64,000 nt of DNA, taken from Paraglaciecola mesophila KMM 241. GTDB taxonomy: Bacteria; Pseudomonadota; Gammaproteobacteria; Enterobacterales; Alteromonadaceae. The DNA lies in NCBI RefSeq assembly GCF_000315015.1, contig NZ_BAEP01000051.1, positions 1 to 64,000 on the forward strand. Direction: 5' to 3'. Under the pieces are notes generated by a model. It was given only the letters and a program-made list of their open reading frames with translations, did not search any database and was not told the origin of the DNA. This document shows positions 56,598 through 64,000 of this stretch, piece by piece (positions within the stretch are counted from its first letter, which is position 1; each line of letters opens with the position of its first letter). The position numbers and the translations under genes were made by a program.

Positions 56598-58244
56598 TTA
56601 ATTTTCGAGAATGCCCCGCTGTATGATTTCATCAAAAGGCACGCTAGCGGGAAGCGTCCCGAATACCAACCCTTGCTGTTTGCCCAATCTAGCTAGGCAA
56701 AATGCCTCAGCCATGTCTTTGTCATCCGCGTTTAACAGCAAGGCACCTTGCAGTGCGAGTGCCATTTTCTCCACCAACAAACGACTCCGTATTTCAAGGG
56801 TTTCTTGCTCGTCAAAGGCAGCTTTAAGATTTTCTATGTGCTTATCGTATGCGCTGTTCTTACCGACGGCTTTTTGCAGTTCAACAAACAGTGCATTAAT
56901 GGCCTCAGGTTCTTTGCGTAGCGCACGAAGCACATCGAGACATTGTACATTGGCGCTGCCCTCCCATATCGAGTTCAAGGGCGCTTGGCGATATAAACGC
57001 GGCAGAATGTTTTCTTCCACATAGCCAATACCGCCTAAACATTCTTGCGCTTCATTTACAAAGGCAGGAGTACGTTTGCATATCCAATATTTTCCGATGG
57101 CAGTGGCAATGCGTGAAAGATGCGCTTCGTGCTGATTGGCTTTAGCCAAATCAACGGCGCGAGCAACGCGCATGGTTAAGGCTAAACTGGCGGCGACTTC
57201 TAAGGTGAGATCCGCCAGTACGTTTTTCATCAATGGTTGTTCTATAAGTTTTGCGCCAAAGGCCTCTCGGTGCTGAGTGTGATGCAGCGCCTGCACTAAT
57301 GCTTGGCGCATTAAAGACGTTGAGCCAATCATGCAGTCAAGGCGAGTAAGGGACACCATATCAATAATAACGGGCACACCTCGTCCTTCTTCCCCTACTA
57401 GATGTGCTGTGGCACCTTGAAACTCCACCTCTGAGGAGGCATTGCTCCAATCCCCTAATTTGTCTTTTAGGCGCTGAATTCTAACGTGATTTAGCGAGCC
57501 GTCTTCTAAAATGCGCGGCAGCAAAAAGCAGCTTAAGCCTTTTGTACTCTGCGCTAAAATTAGGTGGGCATCGCACATGGGCGCCGAAAAGAAAAACTTA
57601 TGCCCCGTGATCCGGTAGCTTCCGTCAGCTTGAATGTCTGCGCGAGTGGTATTACGCCGTACATCAGAGCCGCCTTGTTTTTCTGTCATACCCATGCCCA
57701 AGGTAATACCACGCTTTTGACTTGCTGGTATTGAACGAGGGTCGTATTCGCCACTGATCACTTTATCTGCCCAGTAGCGTGGCAAGTCGGGCGCGTTTCT
57801 TAGGGCAGCCACACCTGCATGGGTCATGGTGAGTGGGCAAGTAGTTCCCGCATCCGCTTGGCTGTGCATAAATAGCAAAGCAGCTCTAATCACATGTGAA
57901 CCTGTTGTAGATTCGTTTTTCCATGAGTAAGCATGTACTTGGGCAGTCATCGCCTCGCGCATTAATTCGTGATAAGCCTGGTGAAACTCAACGTTGTCAA
58001 TTCTGCGCCCATAGCGATCGAATGGCTGAAAGTGTGGTTTGTTTTTATTAGCCAATTCGCCAGCATTCATGAGCTGGTCACCGGCAATATTGCCAAAGTC
58101 CGTTAATGTACTTGTAGGTAAGTCACTGTGGTTCTGCTGCACCGCATGCACCAACATTCGATCAGCAGACCAAAGATTATAAGGTAAAAGTACCTGAGGC
58201 TGGTTTTCAACCGTATGAGTTGCATAGAGATCAGAATCTGACAT
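56598..58244 (-). CDS. AidB-like acyl-CoA dehydrogenase
   Basis: A 548-residue flavoprotein matching E. coli AidB in layout and motifs: GMGMTEKQGGSDVRRNTTRA, FFFSAPMCDAHLILAQ, RLKDKLGDWSNASSEVEFQG, ECLGGIGYVEEN and NSIWEGSANVQCLDVLRAL, where the Glu is the expected catalytic base. AidB binds DNA and counters alkylation damage in E. coli; a fatty/branched acyl-CoA oxidation role is equally possible. I chose MSDSDLYATH as start, 10 codons inside a longer reading. It is divergent from a PaaX-like regulator. Confidence 0.85.
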   Translation of the reverse strand: MSDSDLYATHTVENQPQVLLPYNLWSADRMLVHAVQQNHSDLPTSTLTDFGNIAGDQLMNAGELANKNKPHFQPFDRYGRRIDNVEFHQAYHELMREAMTAQVHAYSWKNESTTGSHVIRAALLFMHSQADAGTTCPLTMTHAGVAALRNAPDLPRYWADKVISGEYDPRSIPASQKRGITLGMGMTEKQGGSDVRRNTTRADIQADGSYRITGHKFFFSAPMCDAHLILAQSTKGLSCFLLPRILEDGSLNHVRIQRLKDKLGDWSNASSEVEFQGATAHLVGEEGRGVPVIIDMVSLTRLDCMIGSTSLMRQALVQALHHTQHREAFGAKLIEQPLMKNVLADLTLEVAASLALTMRVARAVDLAKANQHEAHLSRIATAIGKYWICKRTPAFVNEAQECLGGIGYVEENILPRLYRQAPLNSIWEGSANVQCLDVLRALRKEPEAINALFVELQKAVGKNSAYDKHIENLKAAFDEQETLEIRSRLLVEKMALALQGALLLNADDKDMAEAFCLARLGKQQGLVFGTLPASVPFDEIIQRGILEN

Positions 58245-58580
58245 AACGCTTTCCAGTGTACGAGAATCATACAAAATTACACTTTCAATATTAATGTGTC
58301 AATAATTGTAATGTATCTTTGGTCGCGTTTATGATGGGTTAAAACACATATGTTTTGTCGAATGTATTTATGCGTTAACGAACGTTTCTTTGAATCACCC
58401 GCAAGTTATTCATGCTGAAGAGTAAAATTGTTTTCAGGCCGTTTGCGTATTAACCTGTGCGCTCACCCATCAGCGTTTAGTCATCACGTATTAATAGGCT
58501 TTGGCTTGAAGTGAAAGCTCAAGTTATTAACTAAACCTTGAATTTACTTGTATCCATAATAACCAGAGTGCTGTGCATTT
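58245..58580. other. shared upstream region of the AidB-like and PaaX-like genes
   Basis: About 335 bp of AT-rich DNA between two divergent genes, expected to carry both promoters and the regulator operator. I see no clear palindrome that I would call an operator. Confidence 0.45.
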
Positions 58581-59390
58581 ATGTTGCCTCAATCGAAACC
58601 CATAAGGCCAATAAAACCTAGGCCTAGGTCACTTTTACTGAATTTAATTGGCTCCAGGGGCAACGTCAAAATGAATGCCGCTAATGCAGTTCGCGTGGGG
58701 GCGTTGTTTGGTATTTCTGAAAACAATGTTCGCGTTACACTCACAAGGTTAGTGTCGAGTCATTTGCTAAAAATCGTCGAGCGAGGTGATTATCAGCTCG
58801 GCGAGAAAGGTCAGCAGTTAGCCAAACAGGTTAACGCGTGGCGAGAAGCAGAATCCAGCTTATGTGATTGGCAAGGTGATTGGGTTGTAGCCACAACCCA
58901 CGGTTTAGGAAAAACTAATCGCAGTGCTTTGCGAATACGCCAGCGAGCCTTGCACATGATGGGTATGCAACAGCTCATACACGATCTGTACGTACGGCCG
59001 AGTAATTTTGCGCAAGGTACTGATTTTGTGCGTACAAGGTTACTAGATCTCGGATTAGAGCCCACCGCACCTGTATTTAGCGCCAGCGACTTCGCATCAG
59101 ACTTGCAAAAAAAAGCGAAATCCCTGTGGGATGCGAACGCCCTTGAAGCCGGCTATCGTCAAGGTTTGCAGGAGCTAGAGGACTCTTTAGAACGTTTACC
59201 CACTCTGGCAGTAGATGAGGCAGCTAAAGAGTCCTATTTAGTGGGTGACAACGCACTGCAGCAACTTGTATTTGATCCGCTGCTTCCTGCACCGCTTGCT
59301 GATGTGGCACTTCGTCAGCAATTTAGAAACAAGGTGCGTGAGTATGATGAAGTGGGTGAACGTATTTGGTTTCGGTTTTTGGCCCAGTAA
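58581..59390 (+). CDS. PaaX-family transcriptional regulator
   Basis: A 269-residue PaaX-like regulator. The N-terminal winged helix has the family start PRPRSLLLNLIGSRGN and GALFGISENNVRVTLTRLVS. A middle domain follows (DWQGDWVVATTHGLGKTNRS, then RPSNFAQG). PaaX-type proteins are repressors released by acyl-CoA effectors such as phenylacetyl-CoA. The divergent acyl-CoA dehydrogenase gene suggests it controls that enzyme, which is inference. No phenylacetate genes are near. Confidence 0.8.
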   Translation: MLPQSKPIRPIKPRPRSLLLNLIGSRGNVKMNAANAVRVGALFGISENNVRVTLTRLVSSHLLKIVERGDYQLGEKGQQLAKQVNAWREAESSLCDWQGDWVVATTHGLGKTNRSALRIRQRALHMMGMQQLIHDLYVRPSNFAQGTDFVRTRLLDLGLEPTAPVFSASDFASDLQKKAKSLWDANALEAGYRQGLQELEDSLERLPTLAVDEAAKESYLVGDNALQQLVFDPLLPAPLADVALRQQFRNKVREYDEVGERIWFRFLAQ

Positions 59391-59547
59391 ACATTATTTA
59401 CAGTAGTAAAGTTCATTAGACTGTACAGGCACTAACAAATTGTTCGAAATCAAATGGGATGAGATATTTTTGGCTAAGCTCAAGTAGTGTGTTCATCTCA
59501 TAAGGGCATTTATAGGCTGCCGCGGTATTGGGCTGTCAGCATATTGT

Positions 59548-59611
59548 CCGGTCGCGCTATTTACCGGCTACGCAATTTACCGGCTACGCTTTTATCCGGT
59601 CACGACGTTTC
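59548..59611. repeat. 16-bp tandem repeats before the DUF3365 gene
   Basis: Four adjacent 16-bp units: CCGGTCGCGCTATTTA, CCGGCTACGCAATTTA, CCGGCTACGCTTTTAT and CCGGTCACGACGTTTC. They resemble, in the opposite orientation, the units before pdsR (e.g. TTTATCCGGTCACG here versus TTTACTCGGTCACG there). They are 45 bp upstream of the next gene and might be regulatory or a dispersed repeat. Confidence 0.7.
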
Positions 59612-59655
59612 GCAAATACGATATTGAACATTGGCTCATAGTAAAAGGAAATCAC

Positions 59656-60258
59656 ATGACTACATTAATTCGTTTTATCCGTACCATTATCCTTGCATTG
59701 CCGATTTGCTTTAGCGCGTTCACTGTTAATGCAGGCACGGTTAACGCAGGGGTATCGGCTCAAGAGAGCGAGGTAAAAGAAGCGCGTTTATTGATTAAAG
59801 AATTCAGTCAAACGCTTAAAAGCACACTTTCGGCCGCCATTGAGCAGGGTGGGTTAACTAATGCGCTGGATGCGTGTCATATTGAGGCCCCCGCTATTTC
59901 ATCTCGGCTCGCAGCGCAGTCAGACTGGAAGGTTGAACGTACTTCATTAAAACCTCGCAATGCACTTAATAGTCCTGATAACTGGGAGTTAGCCAACCTA
60001 CAACGCTTCGAGCAACGTAAAGACGCGGGTGAGCCGGTAGGCAATATCGATACGTATTCAACGATACAAGACAAAGGGCAAACTGTCTTTCGCTATATGA
60101 AAGCCATTCCAACCGGCGGGCTGTGTTTAAATTGTCATGGCAGCAGCGTAGCGCCCAGTGTGAAAGAAAAAATTGATGCGTTGTACCCTTATGATGAAGC
60201 TCTGGGCTTCACCGTAGGTGATATTCGCGGCGCATTTACCCTGCAAAAAGTGTTGTGA
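59656..60258 (+). CDS. DUF3365 (Tll0287-like) haem protein
   Basis: A 200-residue exported protein of the DUF3365 type. Signal peptide 1-26 (PICFSAFTVNAG). The c-type haem site CLNCH lies at about residue 157-161 (GGLCLNCHGSSVAPSV), with the family segment EAPAISSRLAAQ and the late DIRGAFTL. It is related to the Tll0287 domain, a PAS-like haem domain found alone and in sensor kinases; the role is probably redox or sensing. It is monocistronic. Confidence 0.82.
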   Translation: MTTLIRFIRTIILALPICFSAFTVNAGTVNAGVSAQESEVKEARLLIKEFSQTLKSTLSAAIEQGGLTNALDACHIEAPAISSRLAAQSDWKVERTSLKPRNALNSPDNWELANLQRFEQRKDAGEPVGNIDTYSTIQDKGQTVFRYMKAIPTGGLCLNCHGSSVAPSVKEKIDALYPYDEALGFTVGDIRGAFTLQKVL

Positions 60259-60402
60259 AGCCGTTATGATGCCCCATTTTGAGCAGCAGTTCTTTGTAGT
60301 TACTTTTTGAGTTACTTTTAGTTGTCGTTTGGAGGTTTAGCATCAATTCCGCATTACACTTTCTTTTTATAGTAAGCGATAGGTTGAAGCACTTTGAAAC
60401 TG

Positions 60403-60426
60403 AAACCGCGCGCACACCGCGGTTTT
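60403..60426 (+). terminator. possible terminator downstream of the DUF3365 gene
   Basis: AAACCGCG and CGCGGTTT form an 8-bp stem with a 7-nt loop, followed by one more T. It lies 145 nt after the stop codon, so it is a weak or distant terminator. Confidence 0.4.
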
Positions 60427-60795
60427 GTGTGGGTCGATTTTCTATCACTTCGATAAAGTTTGAAACTATCGAAACCTGCACTTTAATCCAAATTAAAATG
60501 TGTGGTATTAATGTTTGAAACTGATTCGCACGAAACAATGACCACTCATCAATTTAAATATATGGGGTCTAGGTTGTTGGGGGAAGATCAGTCAATTATC
60601 GCTTTTGGAGCCGTATCGATGTTTATATAAACCTCTCGCAGGATCTTCCTCTCAGGCTAATCAGATAATGAGCGCTCACATTCACAGGCAAGCGTTGAGT
60701 ATATAATGACAACTTCGATCTAAATTGTATTTTTCTAATAAACGAAACATCGGTGTATTTTAATCAAAATGGATTGAAACCAGCTCATGTGAGCC

Positions 60796-60833
60796 AGTTC
60801 CAAACTTTAATTCCAAGTTCCAAACTTTAATTC
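60796..60833. repeat. direct repeat near the end of glmS
   Basis: The 18-bp sequence AGTTCCAAACTTTAATTC occurs twice with a 20-bp period, 30-70 bp downstream of the glmS stop. It looks like a simple local duplication. Confidence 0.75.
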
Positions 60834-60864
60834 GATCGCACAAAAGATCTTTTAAATCAATGAC

Positions 60865-62697
60865 TTACTCTACTGTGACCGACTTCGCCAAGTTGCGCGG
60901 TTGGTCTACATCTGTGCCTTTGATAATAGCGACGTAGTAGGACAGTAGCTGCAATGGCAGGGTGTAGATAATTGGCGCGATGGCCGCTTCACAGTGTGGA
61001 ACGTTGATCACGCGCATGGTTTTATCGCTTTTGAAGTGGGCTTCTTTATCGGCGAATACATACATGATGCCACCGCGGGCACGCACTTCTTCTACGTTTG
61101 ATTTTAGCTTTTCTAATAGCTCATTATTCGGGGCGACTACAATCACTGGCATTTCATCATCGATTAAAGCAAGTGGGCCGTGCTTTAACTCACCAGATGC
61201 GTAGGCTTCTGCGTGTATATATGAAATTTCTTTGAGCTTAAGCGCACCTTCCATTGCGATAGGGTATTGATCGCCACGACCTAGAAATAAGCTGTGGTGT
61301 TTGTCGGCGAACTCTTCAGCTAAATCTTTGATGCCTTGAGTTAGGCTGAGGGTTTCTTCAAGTTTACTTGGCAAGCTATGCAAACCATCAACAATGGCTT
61401 TATGGTCGGCCTCTGCCATGCCGTTATGTTTGCCCAATGCTAACGTCAACATTAAGAAACCGGTTAACTGGGTGGTAAACGCTTTGGTTGATGCCACGCC
61501 GATTTCCGCCCCTGCAAGGGTCATAAAGGCGAGGTCTGATTCGCGCACAAGCGAGGATCCTGGCACGTTACATATAGTTAAGCTTGAGGTGTAGCCTAAG
61601 CTTTTTGCTAGGCGCAAAGCGGCTAGGGTATCGGCGGTTTCACCTGACTGAGAAATGGTAACTAGCAGGCTGTTTGGGTGAACGAATGACTTGCGGTAGC
61701 GAAACTCAGAAGCGATTTCAACGTTACATGACACATTGGCGTATTCTTCTAACCAATATTTGGCGGTCATGCCTGAGTGGTAGCTGGTACCGCAGGCAAC
61801 AATTTGTACGTGCTTGATGTTGGCAAGCACCTCGTCCGCGTCTTGACCAAAAATATTCGGGCTGATGTCGTACTCGCCTAAGCGCCCTTGTAGGCAGTTA
61901 CGTACTACAGTGGGTTGCTCATGAATTTCTTTGAGCATGTAATGGCGATAGCCTGCTTTGTCGCCAGCATCGTGCTCTACATCTGACTCAACAATATCAC
62001 GCTCGACGACTTGACCGCTTTGGTCGTAAACTGTGACGCTGGTGCGGGTCACTTGGGCTACATCACCTTCTTCAAGGTACATGAAGCGACGGGTAACAGG
62101 CAGTAACGCCATTTGGTCTGAGGCAATAAAGTTCTCACCGATACCAAAACCAATCACAAGTGGGCTGCCTGAGCGGGCAACAATCATGCGCTCTGGGTCG
62201 TGCTTATCAACAATGACAGTGCCGTACGCCCCATCAAATTTACTCACAGCCATTTGCACCGCTTGCAGTAAATCTACACCTTGATCTAGTTCATAATGTA
62301 CCTGATGCGCAATGGATTCAGTGTCAGTGTCAGACGTGAAACCATAGCCTTTGGCTGATAATTCAGCACGCAGGTGTTGGTAGTTTTCGATGATGCCATT
62401 ATGCACGACTGCAATACGCTCACTTGAAAAGTGTGGGTGGGCATTGGCTTCAGTCACACCGCCATGAGTAGCCCAGCGCGTGTGGGCAATACCTACACTG
62501 CCTTTGGCTGGATTGTTATGTAAGGCGTCGGCCAGCTCTTTTACTTTACCAATACGACGAGTGCGGGTTAAGTTGCCTTCGCCATCGAGTAAGGCAACAC
62601 CAGCGGAATCGTATCCGCGGTATTCAAGGCGTTTTAGCCCTTCTAGTAAAATTTCTACTACGTTACGTTCGGCTATTGCGCCAACAATCCCACACAT
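60865..62697 (-). CDS. glmS: glucosamine-fructose-6-phosphate aminotransferase
   Basis: A 610-residue enzyme making glucosamine-6-phosphate from fructose-6-phosphate and glutamine; it is the first committed step to UDP-GlcNAc. The glutaminase domain starts [10 protein letters not shown], with Cys2 as nucleophile (after Met removal). Two SIS domains follow (about 285-610), with [23 protein letters not shown] and the C-terminal NLAKSVTVE. It starts 3 bp after the glmR stop, in the order glmU-glmR-glmS. Confidence 0.97.
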   Translation of the reverse strand: MCGIVGAIAERNVVEILLEGLKRLEYRGYDSAGVALLDGEGNLTRTRRIGKVKELADALHNNPAKGSVGIAHTRWATHGGVTEANAHPHFSSERIAVVHNGIIENYQHLRAELSAKGYGFTSDTDTESIAHQVHYELDQGVDLLQAVQMAVSKFDGAYGTVIVDKHDPERMIVARSGSPLVIGFGIGENFIASDQMALLPVTRRFMYLEEGDVAQVTRTSVTVYDQSGQVVERDIVESDVEHDAGDKAGYRHYMLKEIHEQPTVVRNCLQGRLGEYDISPNIFGQDADEVLANIKHVQIVACGTSYHSGMTAKYWLEEYANVSCNVEIASEFRYRKSFVHPNSLLVTISQSGETADTLAALRLAKSLGYTSSLTICNVPGSSLVRESDLAFMTLAGAEIGVASTKAFTTQLTGFLMLTLALGKHNGMAEADHKAIVDGLHSLPSKLEETLSLTQGIKDLAEEFADKHHSLFLGRGDQYPIAMEGALKLKEISYIHAEAYASGELKHGPLALIDDEMPVIVVAPNNELLEKLKSNVEEVRARGGIMYVFADKEAHFKSDKTMRVINVPHCEAAIAPIIYTLPLQLLSYYVAIIKGTDVDQPRNLAKSVTVE

Positions 62698-62700
62698 ACG

Positions 62701-63480
62701 TTATGCTCCAAATGACTTAGTTGTTGCGCAAATAACCTTCACGCCTTGTTGTTCAATATGTTGTTTATCGCTTTGTGCAATTAAATCATCGGTTACCAGT
62801 ACCGATATCGCCTGCCAAGGCAATTCAACATTAGGTATTTTTCGTTGTAGTTTTTCTGATTCAGCCATGACCACGACCTCGCTAGAGACTTCAGCCATGA
62901 CTTGGGTTAATTGGGTCAACTCGTTGAACGTGGTTGATCCCTTTTGTAAATCGAGACCTGCTGCGCCGATAAAGGCTTGGTCGAAATTGTATGCGCGTAG
63001 CACTTGTTCAGCCATTTTGCCTTGAAATGCATGTGATTGAGGATCCCACGTGCCACCTGTCATCAACACTTTTGGCTCGTTTTCGGTTTCCAGCAGTGAA
63101 TTGGCTACATGCAGTGAGTTTGTCATGACTACCAAACCTAGCTTACTTGCCAGCTCAGGAATTAGGGCAGCTGTGGTGCTGCCACTATCAATGATGATGC
63201 GGTTATGATCTTTAATCAGGGTGGCGGCGGCTTTAGCAATCGCTATTTTACGCGCAGATAGTTTTTCACTGGATAATTCAGACGAGTCTTGCGGCAGCGG
63301 CACTGCTCCGCCAAATTTGCGCAATAACAGACCATTGTTTTCAAGCTCAGTGAGATCTTTACGGATAGTGACCTCTGAGGTAGAGAAAAGCTTCGCCAGT
63401 TCATCCACCATCACTTCGCGGTGCGTGTGAAGGCGGTCTACAATCGCTCGGCGTCGTTGTTGTGTGTTTCGTTTTTGCAT
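62701..63480 (-). CDS. glmR: DeoR-family regulator of glmS
   Basis: A 259-residue DeoR-type repressor. The N-terminal helix-turn-helix is TSEVTIRKDLTELENNGLLLRKFGG. The C-terminal sugar-phosphate-binding domain has IIDSGSTTAALIPEL and GAAGLDLQKG. The place between glmU and glmS is that of GlmR in Pseudomonas, where a DeoR-type protein controls glmS. Control here is inferred from position and from the palindromes just upstream. Confidence 0.85.
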   Translation of the reverse strand: MQKRNTQQRRRAIVDRLHTHREVMVDELAKLFSTSEVTIRKDLTELENNGLLLRKFGGAVPLPQDSSELSSEKLSARKIAIAKAAATLIKDHNRIIIDSGSTTAALIPELASKLGLVVMTNSLHVANSLLETENEPKVLMTGGTWDPQSHAFQGKMAEQVLRAYNFDQAFIGAAGLDLQKGSTTFNELTQLTQVMAEVSSEVVVMAESEKLQRKIPNVELPWQAISVLVTDDLIAQSDKQHIEQQGVKVICATTKSFGA

Positions 63481-63506
63481 ATTTCGAAATATATATGTTT
63501 CGAAAT
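63481..63506. promoter_or_regulatory. candidate DeoR-type operator before glmR
   Basis: ATTTCGAAA and TTTCGAAAT, perfect inverted repeats 8 bp apart, directly upstream of the glmR start codon. TTTCG/CGAAA half-sites are typical of DeoR-family operators, so autoregulation of the glmR-glmS pair is likely. Overlap with the ribosome site region suggests direct block. Confidence 0.65.
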
Positions 63507-63553
63507 GAAAGATAAAGCCTTTCTTTTGCTTCTTATACTAAGGTGTTAGAAAT

Positions 63554-63582
63554 AAAAAAACCTCCAAAGGAGCTGGAGGTTT
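63554..63582 (-). terminator. rho-independent terminator after glmU
   Basis: AACCTCCA and TGGAGGTT form an 8-bp stem with a 7-nt loop. Read leftward it is followed by a run of T (the TTTTTTTATT complement of AATAAAAAAA), just after the glmU stop. It separates glmU from glmR. Confidence 0.88.
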
Positions 63583-63603
63583 CACATTTTCTGGCGGCGG
63601 CTT

Positions 63604-64000
63604 TTATTCAGGCTTAGTAGGGCGTTGCCAACCACTAACGTTTCGCTGTTTTGCTCTAGCAATCGCTAATTCTTCATCGGCGACAGTTTTCGTTACCACC
63701 GAGCCCGCACCAACGGTAGCCATGTTACCAATCTGCACCGGGGCCACTAAAGCACTGTTAGAACCAATAAATGCGCCATCACCAATAATGGTTTTTGACT
63801 TGTTTACACCATCGTAGTTGCAGGTGATGGTACCTGCGCCGATGTTGGCGCCTATTCCAACGGTAGTATCACCTAAATAAGTTAAATGATTAGCTTTTGA
63901 ACCTTTGCCTAGTGTGGTTTTTTTCATTTCGACAAAATTGCCAACGCGTGCATTTTCATGCATCACCGCACCTGGGCGTAAGCGTGCGTATGGACCGACA
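63604..64000 (-). CDS. glmU: bifunctional GlmU, C-terminal part only
   Basis: The C-terminal 132 residues of N-acetylglucosamine-1-phosphate uridyltransferase/glucosamine-1-phosphate acetyltransferase; the N-terminal part lies beyond the window edge. The visible left-handed beta-helix includes [35 protein letters not shown] and [14 protein letters not shown], which forms the acetyl-CoA and glucosamine site. The reading frame is open to the window end. It makes UDP-GlcNAc from the product of GlmS after GlmM. Confidence 0.95.
   Translation of the reverse strand, partial: VGPYARLRPGAVMHENARVGNFVEMKKTTLGKGSKANHLTYLGDTTVGIGANIGAGTITCNYDGVNKSKTIIGDGAFIGSNSALVAPVQIGNMATVGAGSVVTKTVADEELAIARAKQRNVSGWQRPTKPE

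Larger units (their letters stand above)
60259..60864. other. gene-free region between the DUF3365 gene and glmS
   Basis: About 600 bp with no convincing gene. It holds a terminator-like hairpin at 60403-60425 and a direct repeat at 60796-60833; otherwise AT-rich sequence. A leftward 100-residue reading (60236-60538) runs into the DUF3365 gene and has no domain, so I do not accept it. Confidence 0.5.

Noticed and set aside
60236-60538. A 100-residue leftward reading overlapping the DUF3365 gene end
   Set aside because: Runs antiparallel into a secure gene and has no recognisable features.
60865-60900. glmS ribozyme or riboswitch signal near glmS
   Set aside because: Nothing resembling the glmS ribozyme, which is a Gram-positive feature, is visible upstream of the gene start.

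Overview
The window looks like chromosomal DNA of a marine gammaproteobacterium of the Alteromonadales, most like Paraglaciecola/Glaciecola or the former Pseudoalteromonas atlantica group. This is an inference from gene content and order: ftsXEY-rsmD near rpoH; sfsA-dksA-gluQ-pcnB-folK-panBC; a metJ/metF pair; a PanP-type decarboxylase; the marine proteobacterial dedicated sortase cluster; and DUF3718, DUF2959 and DUF3300 proteins. It is mostly gene-dense core genome. I saw no rRNA, tRNA, CRISPR array, prophage or complete insertion sequence. One short non-autonomous (MITE-like) element is present.

Layout. 0-6.7 kb: PH-domain protein, a serine/threonine dehydratase-like PLP enzyme, the agmatine-to-putrescine pair aguA-aguB, small secreted proteins and ribA. 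6.8-12.5 kb: a large 7TM-PAS-GGDEF-EAL protein, selO, a cytochrome c and a GST. 12.5-17.3 kb: divergent metJ/metF with a strong met-box operator, yihY, a DUF2959 lipoprotein, an iminopeptidase and dtd. 17.3-25 kb: a YiiD-like fatty-acid protein, rpoH, a degenerate EAL-HDOD protein, and ftsX/ftsE/ftsY convergent-to-divergent with rsmD. 25-34.1 kb: DUF416, MarC, a tiny HTH protein, pepB, sfsA, dksA, gluQ, pcnB, folK, panB and panC. pcnB appears to start at a non-canonical AUU codon, as in E. coli. 34.2-42.4 kb: panP (the alternative beta-alanine source), a second degenerate EAL protein, a TrmB-like methyltransferase in an operon with yadGH, an AhpD-like protein, a two-hydrolase gene broken by a 264-bp MITE-like insertion, and a hypothetical protein.

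42.6-49.8 kb holds the proteobacterial dedicated sortase system: sortase, one VIT/vWA target protein with an LPQTA sorting signal, an OmpA-like partner, and a divergent response regulator/histidine kinase pair. The kinase sensor region looks like a carbohydrate-binding (CBM9-like) domain. Tandem 18-bp repeats lie against the start of the response regulator. Related 16-bp repeats occur about 13 kb away, before a DUF3365 haem protein.

49.8-64 kb: yjjX, an MBL-fold hydrolase, metR, a hybrid kinase with two receivers, a DUF445 protein, a divergent AidB-like acyl-CoA dehydrogenase/PaaX-like regulator pair, the DUF3365 protein, and glmS-glmR-glmU (glmU cut by the window edge).

Themes: methionine regulation (metJ, metF, metR), pantothenate made from local parts (panB, panC, panP), several c-di-GMP-type proteins (one probably active, two degenerate), and a self-contained surface-protein sorting system with its own two-component control.
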